This document shows positions 35,960 through 44,770 of a DNA stretch of 64,000 bases, piece by piece. The stretch comes from Candidatus Avedoeria danica (GTDB lineage Bacteria > Chloroflexota > Anaerolineae > Epilineales > Epilineaceae): positions 186,001-250,000 of the forward strand of contig JADJCV010000005.1 in NCBI GenBank assembly GCA_016703025.1, given 5' to 3'. The position numbers and the translations under genes were made by a program. Position 1 is the stretch's first letter. Each line of letters starts with the position of its first letter. The notes under the pieces are model-generated. The model did no database searches. It saw only the letters and a list, made by a program, of their open reading frames with translations, and was not told where the DNA came from.

Positions 35960-37168
35960 GTGCCGGAAGCAGTGTGGGAGCTACCGTCCTCGGACGGGGC
36001 GCTTGGACCGATGGCGCTGTCAGACCATGACATGCAAACTCATGACCATGACCACGAAGCCGATCACCGACCTGCCGCCGACGAGGCCGTGCCGACGGAC
36101 GAATGGGCCGACATCGAGCACATGGCCGACGCGATCGACGAGATGCTCGCCGACTTCGACGTCTCGCAGAGAATTCTCACCGATGAGCTGCTGGACTTCG
36201 ACCTCGACTCGCTGCCCGTCCACATCCGGCACCATGCCTACGACCTGACGGGCATCGATTCCGATGACACCGTCAGCCTCTACTTGCGCGAGGTCGGCAA
36301 CATCCCGCTCCTCAAGGCCGAGGAGGAGGTGGATCTGGCCCAGCGCATCGAACGTGGCCTCGAGGCGGCGCTGCGCCTTTCGGCCAACGGCGTCAACGGC
36401 GCGGCCCACCATCAGTTCGCCGCGCTCGTCGACGATGGAGAGGCGGCGCGGCACCACCTGACGAAGGCGAACAGCCGCTTGGTCATCGCCATGGCCAAGA
36501 AGTACATGAACCAGGGCGTACCGTTCCTCGACCTCATCCAAGAGGGCAACCTCGGGCTGATGAAGGCGGTCGAGAAGTTCGACTGGCGACGCGGCTTCAA
36601 GTTCAGCACGTACGCCACGTGGTGGGTCCGCCAGGCGATCACGCGGGCGATAGCAGATCAAGGGCGCACGATCCGTGTGCCCGTGCACATGTCGGACCGC
36701 ATCCGTCGCCTCTTTCAGGTCAGCCGCCAGCTCGAGCAGACGCTGGGCCGCGAGCCGGCACTCGAGGAGTTGGCGGCCGAACTCGACCTGCCGGTGAAGA
36801 AGGTGCAGTGGATGATGCGCATCGCGCGCAATCCGCTGTCCCTCGAGAAGCCGGTCGGCGAGGACCAGGACTCGGAGCTCGGCGACTTCATCGAAGACGA
36901 CGACCAGCCATCGCCAGCCGAGGCCGCTGCGTACGCGATGCTGCGCGACGAGATCGAGACGATGCTCATGGCGCTACCGCCGCGTGAGGCGCGCGTCCTC
37001 GAGCTTCGGTTCGGGTTGCTCGACGGCCAGACCCACACGTTGAAAGAGGTCGGCGAGAAGTTCGGGGTCACCCGCGAGCGGATCCGGCAGATCGAGACCG
37101 AGGCGCTTGCCCGACTTCGCGACACCCACCGCGCCGGCCGTCTCCGCGCCTTCCTCGAGGCCGACTGA
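35960..37168 (+). CDS. sigA: Primary-type RNA polymerase sigma factor (sigma-70, SigA/RpoD-like)
   Basis: 402 residues. After a His/Asp-rich start (MQTHDHDHEADH) come region 1.2 (DTVSLYLREVGNIPLL), regions 2.1-2.4 (LIQEGNLGLMKAVEKFDW, FSTYATWWVRQAITRAI), region 3, and region 4 with LELRFGLLDG and the VTRERIRQIETEAL helix-turn-helix. It directs housekeeping transcription; the TTGACA/TATAAT-like promoters across this window fit its expected specificity. The GTG at 35960 is behind GGGGGAAG; ATG 36012 is an alternative. Another primary sigma may exist elsewhere. It is followed after 8 bp by the thioesterase gene. Confidence 0.93.
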   Translation: MPEAVWELPSSDGALGPMALSDHDMQTHDHDHEADHRPAADEAVPTDEWADIEHMADAIDEMLADFDVSQRILTDELLDFDLDSLPVHIRHHAYDLTGIDSDDTVSLYLREVGNIPLLKAEEEVDLAQRIERGLEAALRLSANGVNGAAHHQFAALVDDGEAARHHLTKANSRLVIAMAKKYMNQGVPFLDLIQEGNLGLMKAVEKFDWRRGFKFSTYATWWVRQAITRAIADQGRTIRVPVHMSDRIRRLFQVSRQLEQTLGREPALEELAAELDLPVKKVQWMMRIARNPLSLEKPVGEDQDSELGDFIEDDDQPSPAEAAAYAMLRDEIETMLMALPPREARVLELRFGLLDGQTHTLKEVGEKFGVTRERIRQIETEALARLRDTHRAGRLRAFLEAD

Positions 37169-37176
37169 CCCCACAC

Positions 37177-37656
37177 GTGGACGACGACCTCAGTCCAAAA
37201 CCCCCCTCGGCCTCGGTTGCACGGTCCGTCTTCCTGACGTTCCCGAACGACGCGAACGTCCACGGCACCGTCTTCGGCGGCCGCGTCATGAGTTGGATCG
37301 ACGAGATCGGTGCACTGGCCGCAATGCGCCATGCCCGCAAGCCCGTCGTCACCGTCCTCATCGATGCCGTGGGTTTCTGCGTCCCGATCCGCGTCGGTGA
37401 CTTCGCCGTTGTCGAGGCCGTCGTCACCCGAGCCTGGACAACCTCGATGGAGATCTGGGTGAAGGTCGAGACCGAGGACCCGTTCGAAGACACCCGCCAG
37501 AACGCCGCCCAGGCGTTCCTGACGTTCGTCGCCGTCGACACGGCTGGCGCGCCGCAGCCCGTGCGGCCCGTCCTGCCCGAGACGGACGACGAGAAGACCC
37601 GCTTCGCCGAAGCCCAGGCGCGCCGCGAGCAACGCCTCGCGGCGCGGCGCGGCTGA
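37177..37656 (+). CDS. Hotdog-fold acyl-CoA thioesterase (YciA/BFIT-like)
   Basis: 159 residues, GTG start 8 bp after sigA. The hotdog signature is complete: VHGTVFGGRVMSWIDEIGALAA, with the catalytic Asp in WIDE, then strands ending VGDFAVVEAVVTRAWTTSMEIWVKV. It hydrolyses acyl-CoA in the cytoplasm; chain preference is not readable. The C-terminal tail is charged and helical. Confidence 0.9.
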   Translation: MDDDLSPKPPSASVARSVFLTFPNDANVHGTVFGGRVMSWIDEIGALAAMRHARKPVVTVLIDAVGFCVPIRVGDFAVVEAVVTRAWTTSMEIWVKVETEDPFEDTRQNAAQAFLTFVAVDTAGAPQPVRPVLPETDDEKTRFAEAQARREQRLAARRG

Positions 37657-37696
37657 CGGCCCTCCCCCGTCCCGCCCCCTGACCACGGCCACCACG

Positions 37697-38653
37697 ATGT
37701 CCGCCGTCGATCTCACGTCATTCGCCGCCGCCTTTACCATCGGCCTGCTCGCGGGCTGGCTCGGCCGCCCGTGGTGGTCGCGCCGTCTCGGGCGCATCGG
37801 CCTCGTCGATGTGCGCGACGAGGCGCTGCGGACGTTCGTTGCCGCCGAATCCGGCGACGAGACACTCGGGGAGTCGTCGATCGAGCGAATCGAGGAGATG
37901 TTCGAGGGCGTCGTCGAGCTTGGACAGGCCAAGGCGCGCGAGGTGATGGTGCCGCGTGTCGACATCGTGAGCATTCCGGATACCGTGACGCTCGACGAGG
38001 CACTCGACTGCATCATCGCCGAAGGGCACTCGCGGATCCCGGTCCACCACGAGACGCTCGACTCGGTGGTCGGGATCCTGTACGCCAAGGACCTGCTCAA
38101 GCGCTTTCGCGACCGGGACTTCAAGGCCTCGGTGACCGATCTCGTCCGTCCGCCGACGTTCGTTCCCGAGAGCAAGCCGGTCGACGAGCTGCTGCGCGAG
38201 CTGCAGGCCAGCAAGGTCCACATCGCCATCGTCGTCGACGAGTACGGCGGCACGGCCGGCCTCGTCACGATCGAGGACATCCTCGAGGAGATCGTCGGCG
38301 AGATCCGGGACGAGTACGACCCCGAGGAAACGGACGTCGAGTCGCTCGACGCGATGGCCGGGCGCGGCACGTTCAAGGCCACCGCCCACATCGACGCGGT
38401 GAACGATCTCCTCGATCTGCACCTGCCCGCCGACGACGACGTCGAAACGGTCGGCGGCCTCGTCTTCTCAGCCCTCGGCCGCGTGCCGAGTCCGGGCGAC
38501 AGCGCGACGATCGGCGACGCGCGCATCGAGGTTCTCGACGTCGAAGGTTCACGCATCCTGCGGGTCCGGGTCGTGCGCCTTCGCACCGAAGCGGCCGCTC
38601 GGCCGGATCCAGGCGCGAACGACGGCGCACGGCCGTTGTCGTCGCACGCCTGA
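37697..38653 (+). CDS. CBS-domain CorC/HlyC-family protein
   Basis: 318 residues. One N-terminal membrane-like segment (FAAAFTIGLLAGWLG) stands in place of the full DUF21/CNNM membrane domain. Two CBS domains follow (AREVMVPRVDIVSIP and VTDLVRPPTFVPESKPVDELL). VVDEYGGTAGLVTIEDILEEIVGEI is the family's conserved block, and then comes a CorC/HlyC FAD-binding-like C-terminal domain. Members are linked to divalent-cation or cobalt/magnesium handling. It lies in the sigA-thioesterase-cdd run. Confidence 0.9.
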   Translation: MSAVDLTSFAAAFTIGLLAGWLGRPWWSRRLGRIGLVDVRDEALRTFVAAESGDETLGESSIERIEEMFEGVVELGQAKAREVMVPRVDIVSIPDTVTLDEALDCIIAEGHSRIPVHHETLDSVVGILYAKDLLKRFRDRDFKASVTDLVRPPTFVPESKPVDELLRELQASKVHIAIVVDEYGGTAGLVTIEDILEEIVGEIRDEYDPEETDVESLDAMAGRGTFKATAHIDAVNDLLDLHLPADDDVETVGGLVFSALGRVPSPGDSATIGDARIEVLDVEGSRILRVRVVRLRTEAAARPDPGANDGARPLSSHA

Positions 38654-38665
38654 CGCCCCCTGCCC

Positions 38666-39076
38666 GTGTCCCCGACCGCCCTGCCCGACCTCGCCGCCCT
38701 CGTCGCTGTCGCCCGTGCGGCGCGCGCGAACGCGTACGCACCCTATTCCCGCTACGCCGTCGGCTCCGCCGTTCTGACCGACGATGGCCGCACGTTTTCG
38801 GGCGTCAACGTCGAGAACGCGTCGTATGGCGCCACGGTCTGCGCCGAACGAGTCGCCGTATGGACCGCGGTCGCGGCCGGGGCACGGCGCGTCGTGGCCG
38901 TCGCCGTCGTGACCGCGGGCGGGGGATCACCGTGCGGGCTGTGCCGCCAGGTTCTGGCCGAGTTCGCCGACGCAGCGATGCCGATCGCCATGGCCGCGCC
39001 GGACGGTGATCCGACGGTCCGGACGCTCGGCGAGCTGCTGCCGCTCGCCTGGACGGCCGCCGACCTGACGCGGTAG
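38666..39076 (+). CDS. cdd: Cytidine deaminase
   Basis: 136 residues with the zinc site of the cytidine deaminase family: VCAER (Cys and catalytic Glu) and PCGLCRQVLAEF (two Cys). Substrate residues lie in FSGVNVENASYG. It deaminates cytidine and deoxycytidine in pyrimidine salvage. The GTG start lies 12 bp after the CBS gene; it is the last gene of the sigA run. Confidence 0.95.
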   Translation: MSPTALPDLAALVAVARAARANAYAPYSRYAVGSAVLTDDGRTFSGVNVENASYGATVCAERVAVWTAVAAGARRVVAVAVVTAGGGSPCGLCRQVLAEFADAAMPIAMAAPDGDPTVRTLGELLPLAWTAADLTR

Positions 39077-39094
39077 GGGTCGCTCCGGAACCAC

Positions 39095-39115
39095 GCCGGC
39101 CGACCGGAGGCCGGC
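39095..39115. terminator. Stem-loop between convergent genes
   Basis: GCCGGCC-N7-GGCCGGC, a perfect 7-bp stem in the 68-bp gap between cdd and the nucleotidyltransferase gene. There is no T tract, so it is only a possible bidirectional terminator. Confidence 0.4.
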
Positions 39116-39144
39116 CACGGCGACGATGGACGTCGGCGGCGTCC

Positions 39145-40527
39145 CTACGACCCGGCGACGGCCCGCATCCGGTCGGCGCGGGACAGCGCGCTGACGTCGA
39201 TCGGGTTGTCGCGCAGGGTGTACGCGCCGCCGGCCAACGTCGCCATCATGCCGGGCGGCAGATCCGCATCCAGAACGACGCCCGGGCCGACGATGCTGTT
39301 CGGGCCGATCTTGCGGCCCGGAAGGAGGACGGCGTTACAGCCGGTGCGGCAGTCGTCGGCCATGATCACGCCGAAGTACGGACGGCCGGTCGATACGATC
39401 TCGTCGCCGACCGCGACGCGGATCGGGCCCTCGTCAAAGCGCAGGTTGGCGGTGATCGTCCCGGCGCCGAGCGAGCAGTTGTCCCCGATGACGGAGTCGC
39501 CGACATAGTTCATGTGCGTCCAGGTGTGATCGCCGATCATGCTGTGGCTGATCTCGGTGCGGTATCCGACGACGCAATGCGCCCCCAGACTGACGCCGCC
39601 GCGGATCAGCGCCCCGTTGCCGACGATACAGCCGGGCCCGAGGTACGCCGGCCCACGGATCACGGCGTGCTCGAACACGCGTACGCCTGCGGCAAGGATC
39701 ACGTCGCCATCGATGACGGCCGAGTCCGAGATGCGGGCCGTCGGGTCGATCTGGCGGCACCGCGCCCGCTCGAACAGCACGTCGCCGACCGCGAGCACGT
39801 CCCACGGGTGCTTGAACGACGCGAACGGGCCATCGTAGGGCAGCCACTTCGCGCTCCCGCGCGCGATGAGGCTGCCGTATGCGCGTTCGAACGCATCGTC
39901 CGTCGGCCCGTCGGGGGTGGCGTCGAGCGCGGCCCAGATCGCATGGCTGAAGCCATAGACGCCGACGACGGCGACATCACTTGGCGCCGCCTGGCGCGGC
40001 GGCTTCTCGACGACACCGACGAGGCGAGGGCCTCCGGCTGCCGATGGATCGGCATCGTCGCCCGCTCCATGGACCGAGTCCTCGTCGCCGTCGAAGACCA
40101 TGATCCCAAATCGCTCCGGCTCCGTCGTCCGCCGCCCGACAAGGACGACATCGCCGCCCGACTCCACGGAGCGGACGACGCGCGCAAGCACGCGCGGGTC
40201 GTAGGCGTCGTTGGCGTTGAGGACGAGGACCGGACCGTCGCCCGCCTCGGCGCGGGCCGCACGGAGGGCATCGGCTTGGCCGCGCGGAGAGGCCTGGGTC
40301 GCATAACGCAGCGCCACGCCGAAGGCGCGGTCGCCCAAGGCCGTTCGTATGCCTCCCTCGCCCGGCCCGGTGACGATCACGGCATCCGGTACACCCGCGT
40401 CGGCCAGCGCTTCGAGCACCCAGCCGATCAGCGGCCTGCCGAGGAGCGGGAAGAGCGACTTCGGGCGCTGAACGCCCAGCGGATGGCTCCGGTTGCCGGC
40501 GCCGCCGGCGAGAACGATGGCGCGCAT
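39145..40527 (-). CDS. GlmU-like sugar nucleotidyltransferase/acyltransferase
   Basis: 460 residues. ATG 40527 has GAGGA about 6 bases upstream, favoured over 40551. The N-terminal nucleotidyltransferase domain begins LAGGAGNRSHPLGVQRPKSLFPLLGRPL, with LNANDAYDP as the metal site. The C-terminal half is a left-handed beta-helix of hexapeptide repeats (AVIDGDVILAAGVRVFEHA, SLGAGTITANLRFDEG). It resembles the two-domain sugar-1-phosphate enzymes that make activated sugars for the cell wall or glycans. The exact sugar is unknown. Confidence 0.87.
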   Translation of the reverse strand: MRAIVLAGGAGNRSHPLGVQRPKSLFPLLGRPLIGWVLEALADAGVPDAVIVTGPGEGGIRTALGDRAFGVALRYATQASPRGQADALRAARAEAGDGPVLVLNANDAYDPRVLARVVRSVESGGDVVLVGRRTTEPERFGIMVFDGDEDSVHGAGDDADPSAAGGPRLVGVVEKPPRQAAPSDVAVVGVYGFSHAIWAALDATPDGPTDDAFERAYGSLIARGSAKWLPYDGPFASFKHPWDVLAVGDVLFERARCRQIDPTARISDSAVIDGDVILAAGVRVFEHAVIRGPAYLGPGCIVGNGALIRGGVSLGAHCVVGYRTEISHSMIGDHTWTHMNYVGDSVIGDNCSLGAGTITANLRFDEGPIRVAVGDEIVSTGRPYFGVIMADDCRTGCNAVLLPGRKIGPNSIVGPGVVLDADLPPGMMATLAGGAYTLRDNPIDVSALSRADRMRAVAGS

Positions 40528-40674
40528 CGTGGTCCTCACGGGAAAAGGCAAGAGCCGTCGGGCCGCAGCGGATCGACGGACCCGAATTGTACCGGATGGG
40601 CAACGGGTCGGATCGGGAGCGAATCGGATCGGGAGCGGAGCGGGTGGTGAGCGGACGGGCGGGCGATCGGACCG
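40528..40674. other. Intergenic spacer with GGATCGGGAGCG repeats
   Basis: Between the nucleotidyltransferase and VWA genes. It contains imperfect short direct repeats (GGATCGGGAGCG, twice) at about 40609-40636 and nothing gene-like. Confidence 0.5.
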
Positions 40675-40700
40675 GGCGGCGCGTTCGCGTCGCCCCTACC
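40675..40700 (-). repeat. Dispersed GTAGGGGC-type palindromic repeat, copy 3
   Basis: On the minus strand GTAGGGGCGACGCGAACGCG continues from the last codon of the VWA gene, and its TAG is that gene's stop codon. Same family as copies at 15301, 15575 and 63930. Confidence 0.65.
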
Positions 40701-41823
40701 TGGCGCAGCGAACCGTGGCCACCGCGTTGTGCAGGGCATCGTCCAACCGCGAGCCGTCGAGACCCGCGACGCCTTCCGGCGGGTTGTCGGCGATCGCCCG
40801 GAGAAGCGGCCAGTTGGGCGCAGGCCCGACGCCGATGGCGATGACCGTCACGCCATGGCGCCGCGCTTCGCGCGCAGCATCGAGGACGGGCGCTTCGCCG
40901 CCGGGGCCGATCTGGACGCCGTCGGTGATGAGGATCAGCGCCCGGCGGCGCTCGCCGGCCGGCGTGCCTTCCTCGAGGTGCGCGACGCCCGCATGCAGGG
41001 CCCGATCGATCCGCGTGCCGTTGCGCGGGGTGAGCGTTCGGAGAGCCGTTTCGACAACCGCTCGGTCGTGCGTGAGCGGCGCCAGAACCTCGACCTGGCT
41101 GTCGAAGCCCAGCACGGCCATCCGGTCGACGGTCAGGTCCAGCTGATCGAGGAAACGCGTTGCCCGGCCGATCGCGCCCGTCAGCCCGCCGGCGCCCATG
41201 CTGGCCGAACGGTCGACGATGAGCACCAGATCGGTCGGCCGTGCCACCGGCGCGCAGCCGGGGCTCATCGCCAGCGGCAAGTAGAGAGCTTGCGGCCTCC
41301 GTTCGGGCTCCGCGCCGCACGGGTTGACGACGAGCGTTGCCGGGGTGAGGTGCGACGTCCACACCTTCCCTTGGCGATCGGTGATCTCGACCGTTGCAGC
41401 ACCCAGATCGTACACGCCGGGGCGCAGCGCTGTTACGCGGTGTCCGACCTCGACGTGCGCATTGATCTCGTTCGACAACTCCATCGACCACTGGTTCTGC
41501 TGGCTCGGACCCGCCTGGGTCTGCTCGGCGCCGGCAAACGGGACGATGCCGTCGGGCAGATCGTGGCGCAGCAGCAGGTGCTGGATCGCGCCTCGGTCGG
41601 AACCGTCCCCGCAAACGGGGTCGAGGGCGAAGCGGACCTCGACGGCATCGTTCGGGCACGCCAACTTGCGCGGCAGGATCGCGCGGCCGGTCACGCGACA
41701 GTCCAGGGTGTCCTGTTCCGGTTGGATCACATCCGCATGGAGCGCCGATGGGCGCAGCATCACCCAGCCGGTTGCCGCAAGGACGGCCGCCGCCGTGGTG
41801 GTGACGAGCGCCCATCGGATCAC
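40696..41823 (-). CDS. Membrane-anchored VWA-domain protein
   Basis: 375 residues. A membrane helix at residues 5-23 is followed by an extracellular beta domain, then ALYLPLAM (about residues 180-186) and a von Willebrand A domain. The metal-dependent adhesion site is DRSAS (D204, S206, S208), with a later ILITDGVQIG. It probably binds a protein or surface ligand. The start overlaps the anti-sigma stop (ATGA), so it is the third gene of an ECF operon. Its stop codon lies in a dispersed palindromic repeat. Confidence 0.87.
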   Translation of the reverse strand: MIRWALVTTTAAAVLAATGWVMLRPSALHADVIQPEQDTLDCRVTGRAILPRKLACPNDAVEVRFALDPVCGDGSDRGAIQHLLLRHDLPDGIVPFAGAEQTQAGPSQQNQWSMELSNEINAHVEVGHRVTALRPGVYDLGAATVEITDRQGKVWTSHLTPATLVVNPCGAEPERRPQALYLPLAMSPGCAPVARPTDLVLIVDRSASMGAGGLTGAIGRATRFLDQLDLTVDRMAVLGFDSQVEVLAPLTHDRAVVETALRTLTPRNGTRIDRALHAGVAHLEEGTPAGERRRALILITDGVQIGPGGEAPVLDAAREARRHGVTVIAIGVGPAPNWPLLRAIADNPPEGVAGLDGSRLDDALHNAVATVRCAR

Positions 41824-43127
41824 GGCGACGACCCTGCCGGCGGTTCGAGCCCGCCACCCGATCCGACCTCGCTCGGCCCAGCCGGATCAGGCGATACCGA
41901 CGTCGCCGCAGGCGCATCGGCGGGTGGTGGAATCACGGGGCACGCCTGGCGGAGGGCGAACTGGACGGTCGTCGCTTCCGGCCCCGGCAGCGATGCTTCG
42001 AAACCTGTCGACGGGCACGCCGCCCAACCCTCGGACGCGCCCTCCGGCAGGATGACGAGCTGCGTAACCACCGGCCATTCACTCGGGGCGACGCACGCGC
42101 TGAACGTCACCGTGACGTCGCCCGCCTCGGTGTAGCGCACGTCGTCGGCCAGGATCGTCGTCTCGCCCGACACGTCAGGCTGCGTCGCCGAGAAGTAGCC
42201 GACCTGCATGGCCGGCATCGACCGCATCATCGCCGCAAGGACATCGCGGTCGCGGTCGTCGAACTGCCCGTCGCAGCCGGCACAGGTAGGATTGTCGCCA
42301 CCGGCGACGTCGGCGACGATGCGCACCGAGATCGCCACGGTCGTGCAGGGCGACACGGTCGGCGCCGCCGGAGCGGCGGTCGGCGCAGCCGTTGGGATCC
42401 CCGTCGCGTGGGCGGTCGATCGATCCTCGGGCTTCGGGCGCGACGCCGGAGGATCGCCGGCGCTCGGGGGTGGCGGGTTCGCTTGGCCGCCGCCATCCCC
42501 CTCGGGCGCCGACGCGGTGATGCCGGCGCCGCTGCTCCGCGGGCCGCGACCCTGGGGAGCGCCGATGGGGCGCCCGCCCCCCGCGTTGTCGAGTCCGACT
42601 TCGTCGTCGCGCGCGGCAACATCCGGCGGGACTTCAAGGTCGATCGGGCGAAGCCGCGCCACCGCGGTCGGTGCCCCCGCCAGGGCGAGTTCGTCACCGG
42701 TCAGACCCTGGGCACGGCGCGGATCATCGTTGTGCGCGCCGGCGTCGTCCCGACCGCGTTCATCCGCGACGGGCGGGAACGCGCCGGGATGCCGGCCGCC
42801 CGGGTCGACGACGCCGGCGCGCCACACGCCCCATGCGGTGAGGACGGTTGCGGTCGCCAGAACGAGCCAGACGAGCCGTTCGGTGAGCACGGGGGAGAGG
42901 GACATCGGCGCAGCGGCGGATGTCGGGAGCGCCAGCAAGCGTGCTTCGAGGCCGGGCGGCGGCTCTCGCAGCGGCAGGCTGCGCAGCCTTGCCACCGCAA
43001 GCTGCTGTTCCGCCATCGCCCCGCCGCAGGCGGCGCACGTCCGCAAGTGGGCCGCAACGGCTTCCGCCGTCGACGGGGCGAGGGTGTCGCGCTCGGTCAG
43101 TGACGACCGCACGTCGCTGCACCTCAC
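41820..43127 (-). CDS. Anti-sigma factor: zinc-finger domain fused to a large extracytoplasmic domain
   Basis: 435 residues from GTG 43127, which overlaps the ECF sigma stop (GTGA). The N-terminus carries the ZAS/zf-HC2 signature H27-x3-C31-x2-C34 (AHLRTCAACGG). A single membrane helix (LVWLVLATATVLTAWGVW) is at about residues 85-102. Then come long Pro/Ala/Gly/Asp linkers and a C-terminal domain of about 170 residues with cysteine pairs (CAGCDG). The family holds the partner sigma inactive until a signal outside the membrane releases it. The size of the outer part is unusual and suggests that it is the sensor. Confidence 0.88.
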   Translation of the reverse strand: MRCSDVRSSLTERDTLAPSTAEAVAAHLRTCAACGGAMAEQQLAVARLRSLPLREPPPGLEARLLALPTSAAAPMSLSPVLTERLVWLVLATATVLTAWGVWRAGVVDPGGRHPGAFPPVADERGRDDAGAHNDDPRRAQGLTGDELALAGAPTAVARLRPIDLEVPPDVAARDDEVGLDNAGGGRPIGAPQGRGPRSSGAGITASAPEGDGGGQANPPPPSAGDPPASRPKPEDRSTAHATGIPTAAPTAAPAAPTVSPCTTVAISVRIVADVAGGDNPTCAGCDGQFDDRDRDVLAAMMRSMPAMQVGYFSATQPDVSGETTILADDVRYTEAGDVTVTFSACVAPSEWPVVTQLVILPEGASEGWAACPSTGFEASLPGPEATTVQFALRQACPVIPPPADAPAATSVSPDPAGPSEVGSGGGLEPPAGSSP

Positions 43128-43681
43128 AGGTCGAACCCTTTGAGCGCCTGGGCCAACGCTTCGCGCGCCCGCTGCCGTCGCTTGCGGGCGGCTTCCGGCT
43201 TGATGCCGAGTGCCTCGGCGACTTCCGGCGCCGAGAGCTCGGCGAACTCGAACAGGTTGAGGATGACGCGATGATGCGATGCGATCGCGGCCATCGCCCC
43301 TTCGATCGCCAGTCGCCGCAGTCGCTCGTCCTCGTTCTCGCCGTCGGCACGAAGGGACGGCGCGAGGCCGAGCAGCTCGGCGGGTCGCCGCTTGCGACGG
43401 CGAAGCTCGTCCGTCGCGGCGTTCGTGGCGATGCGGTAGAGCCACGCTCGGAAGTTGGCATCGCGCGGCAGGCGCCGCAGCGCGCGGTAGGCGCGCAGGT
43501 AGGCATCCTGGGTGACGTCTTCAGCCACGGCCGCATCCCAAACGATGCGATAGACGTAGTTGTAGATCGCCCGGTGCTGGGTGCGCACCAAGTCGGCGTA
43601 GACGGTTTCAGCCTCAGTGGGGCTCAACCGACCCGTCTCCGCCACGGTCATCGCCTCGTTCGGCAGGGTAATCGCCATCAT
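43124..43681 (-). CDS. ECF-family RNA polymerase sigma factor
   Basis: 185 residues from the first of two adjacent ATG codons, 43681 (AGGG-like stretch just upstream). Region 2 is present (YVYRIVWDAAVAEDVTQDAYLRAYRAL), as is region 4 (LNLFEFAELSAPEVAEALGIKPEAARKRRQRA). The change VLxxF-x-E in region 4 and the KPEAARKRRQRA helix differ from the two plus-strand ECF factors, so it likely reads other promoters. It is coupled by GTGA to its anti-sigma gene. Confidence 0.92.
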   Translation of the reverse strand: MMAITLPNEAMTVAETGRLSPTEAETVYADLVRTQHRAIYNYVYRIVWDAAVAEDVTQDAYLRAYRALRRLPRDANFRAWLYRIATNAATDELRRRKRRPAELLGLAPSLRADGENEDERLRRLAIEGAMAAIASHHRVILNLFEFAELSAPEVAEALGIKPEAARKRRQRAREALAQALKGFDL

Positions 43682-43932
43682 CGCCCTGTTGAAACGCGCA
43701 TCGTCCGACGTGTGTGACCTCCGCCCGCAACGCCCGGTCATGCGATCGACCGCACCGGCCCGACGACATCACAGCAGTAGCCATGTGGAACGACGATCAT
43801 AGCATGCCGGTTCATCGGGTCATCGAGGGCCTCGGGCGGCCGATTGAACCGGCAGCGGACCGTTCCCGTTGGAATGGGCAGGGGACGCGGCCCCCGGGAG
43901 TGACGGCGGCCGCTCAAGGAGGTGTCGATACA
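43682..43932. other. Divergent regulatory gap between two ECF sigma genes
   Basis: 251 bp without a gene. It must hold both promoters, but no consensus sigma-70 pair is evident, consistent with ECF-type self-regulation. AAGGAGGT at about 43917-43924 is the ribosome site of the plus-strand gene. Confidence 0.5.
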
Positions 43933-44628
43933 ATGGCTTTTCGCGCAAGGCCTTCCGAGCGATCCATGCAATCCGATGGGTTGGGCGTTCCGTCCGATAC
44001 GGCCCAGCCCGATGCCGAACCGTCCGATGCCGAGCTGATCGACCGTGCCAAGGCAGGCGATGCAACCGGGTTCGCCGGGCTGTACGCGCGCCACCACTTG
44101 GCTCTCTACCGCACCGCATTGGCGATGACGCGCCACCAGGCGCGGGCAGAGGAGCTCGTTCAGGAAGCGTTTCTGCGCGCCTACCGCCATATGGGGCAGG
44201 TCGTCTTGGCGCCGAGCGCATCGCTTCGGCCGTGGCTGCAGAGGATCCTGATCCACCTGGTCTACGACGACGCGGCACGACGAATGCACGCGACCGTGCC
44301 GCTCGACACGGTACAGGAGCGTGTCTCGGCACCCCTGCAAGTGCCGACCGAGCGTCGGATCGAGGCGCGCGAGCTGCGCCGCACGATCGCCGCCGCCATC
44401 CAACAGCTGCCCGAGAAGCACCGCCTCGTCGTCGTCCTGTTCTACCTGCATGATCTCGATGTCGGCGAGATTGCCGAGACGCTCGGCGTGCCGCCGGGAA
44501 CCGTGAAGTCACGGCTGTTCTACGGCCGCTCTCGGCTACGGGAGCTCTTGGCGTCCGAGGACCCAACGGCCGAGGGGCGTGTCGGCGCGATCGGCGCGGT
44601 GGGCGCGGTGGGCGCGGCGATCGGATAG
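43933..44628 (+). CDS. ECF-family RNA polymerase sigma factor
   Basis: 231 residues. ATG 43933 has AAGGAGGT, a near-perfect Shine-Dalgarno, 9 bases upstream; this overrides the longer in-frame start at 43714. Region 2 (LYARHHLALYRTALAMTRHQARAEELVQEAFLRAYRHMG) and region 4 (LPEKHRLVVVLFYLHDLDVGEIAETLGVPPGTVKSRLFYGR) are intact. The tail is a 9-bp repeat (GAIGAVGAVGAAIG). No anti-sigma gene lies directly downstream; instead comes the first palindromic element, then a paralogous ECF gene. Confidence 0.93.
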   Translation: MAFRARPSERSMQSDGLGVPSDTAQPDAEPSDAELIDRAKAGDATGFAGLYARHHLALYRTALAMTRHQARAEELVQEAFLRAYRHMGQVVLAPSASLRPWLQRILIHLVYDDAARRMHATVPLDTVQERVSAPLQVPTERRIEARELRRTIAAAIQQLPEKHRLVVVLFYLHDLDVGEIAETLGVPPGTVKSRLFYGRSRLRELLASEDPTAEGRVGAIGAVGAVGAAIG

Positions 44629-44637
44629 TGGGATCGA

Positions 44638-44723
44638 GTCCACCACCACTGTCCACCACCACTACAGAATCTCCGGGATCCGCACTCCGGTGGCAACCCC
44701 GAGCGTGTCCAGTGGTGGTGGAC
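44638..44723 (+). repeat. Palindromic element, copy A
   Basis: The right end AGTGGTGGTGGAC (44711-44723) is the perfect inverse of GTCCACCACCACT, which occurs twice in tandem at the left (44638-44650 and 44651-44663). The core CAGAATCTCCGGG...GGTGGCA...CCCCGAGCGTGTCC is shared with copy B at 45959-46037. Over 67 aligned bases the two differ at about 8. No coding capacity. It could be a miniature inverted-repeat element or a structured RNA. Confidence 0.8.
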
Positions 44724-44770
44724 TGGCCGCTTTGCGCCGGCCGCCAGCCTGTACTAGAGTGACGCTTGGG

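Noticed and set aside
43714..43932. 73-codon N-terminal extension of the first plus-strand ECF gene
   Set aside because: A near-perfect AAGGAGGT precedes ATG 43933 and the extension has no sigma-like sequence.
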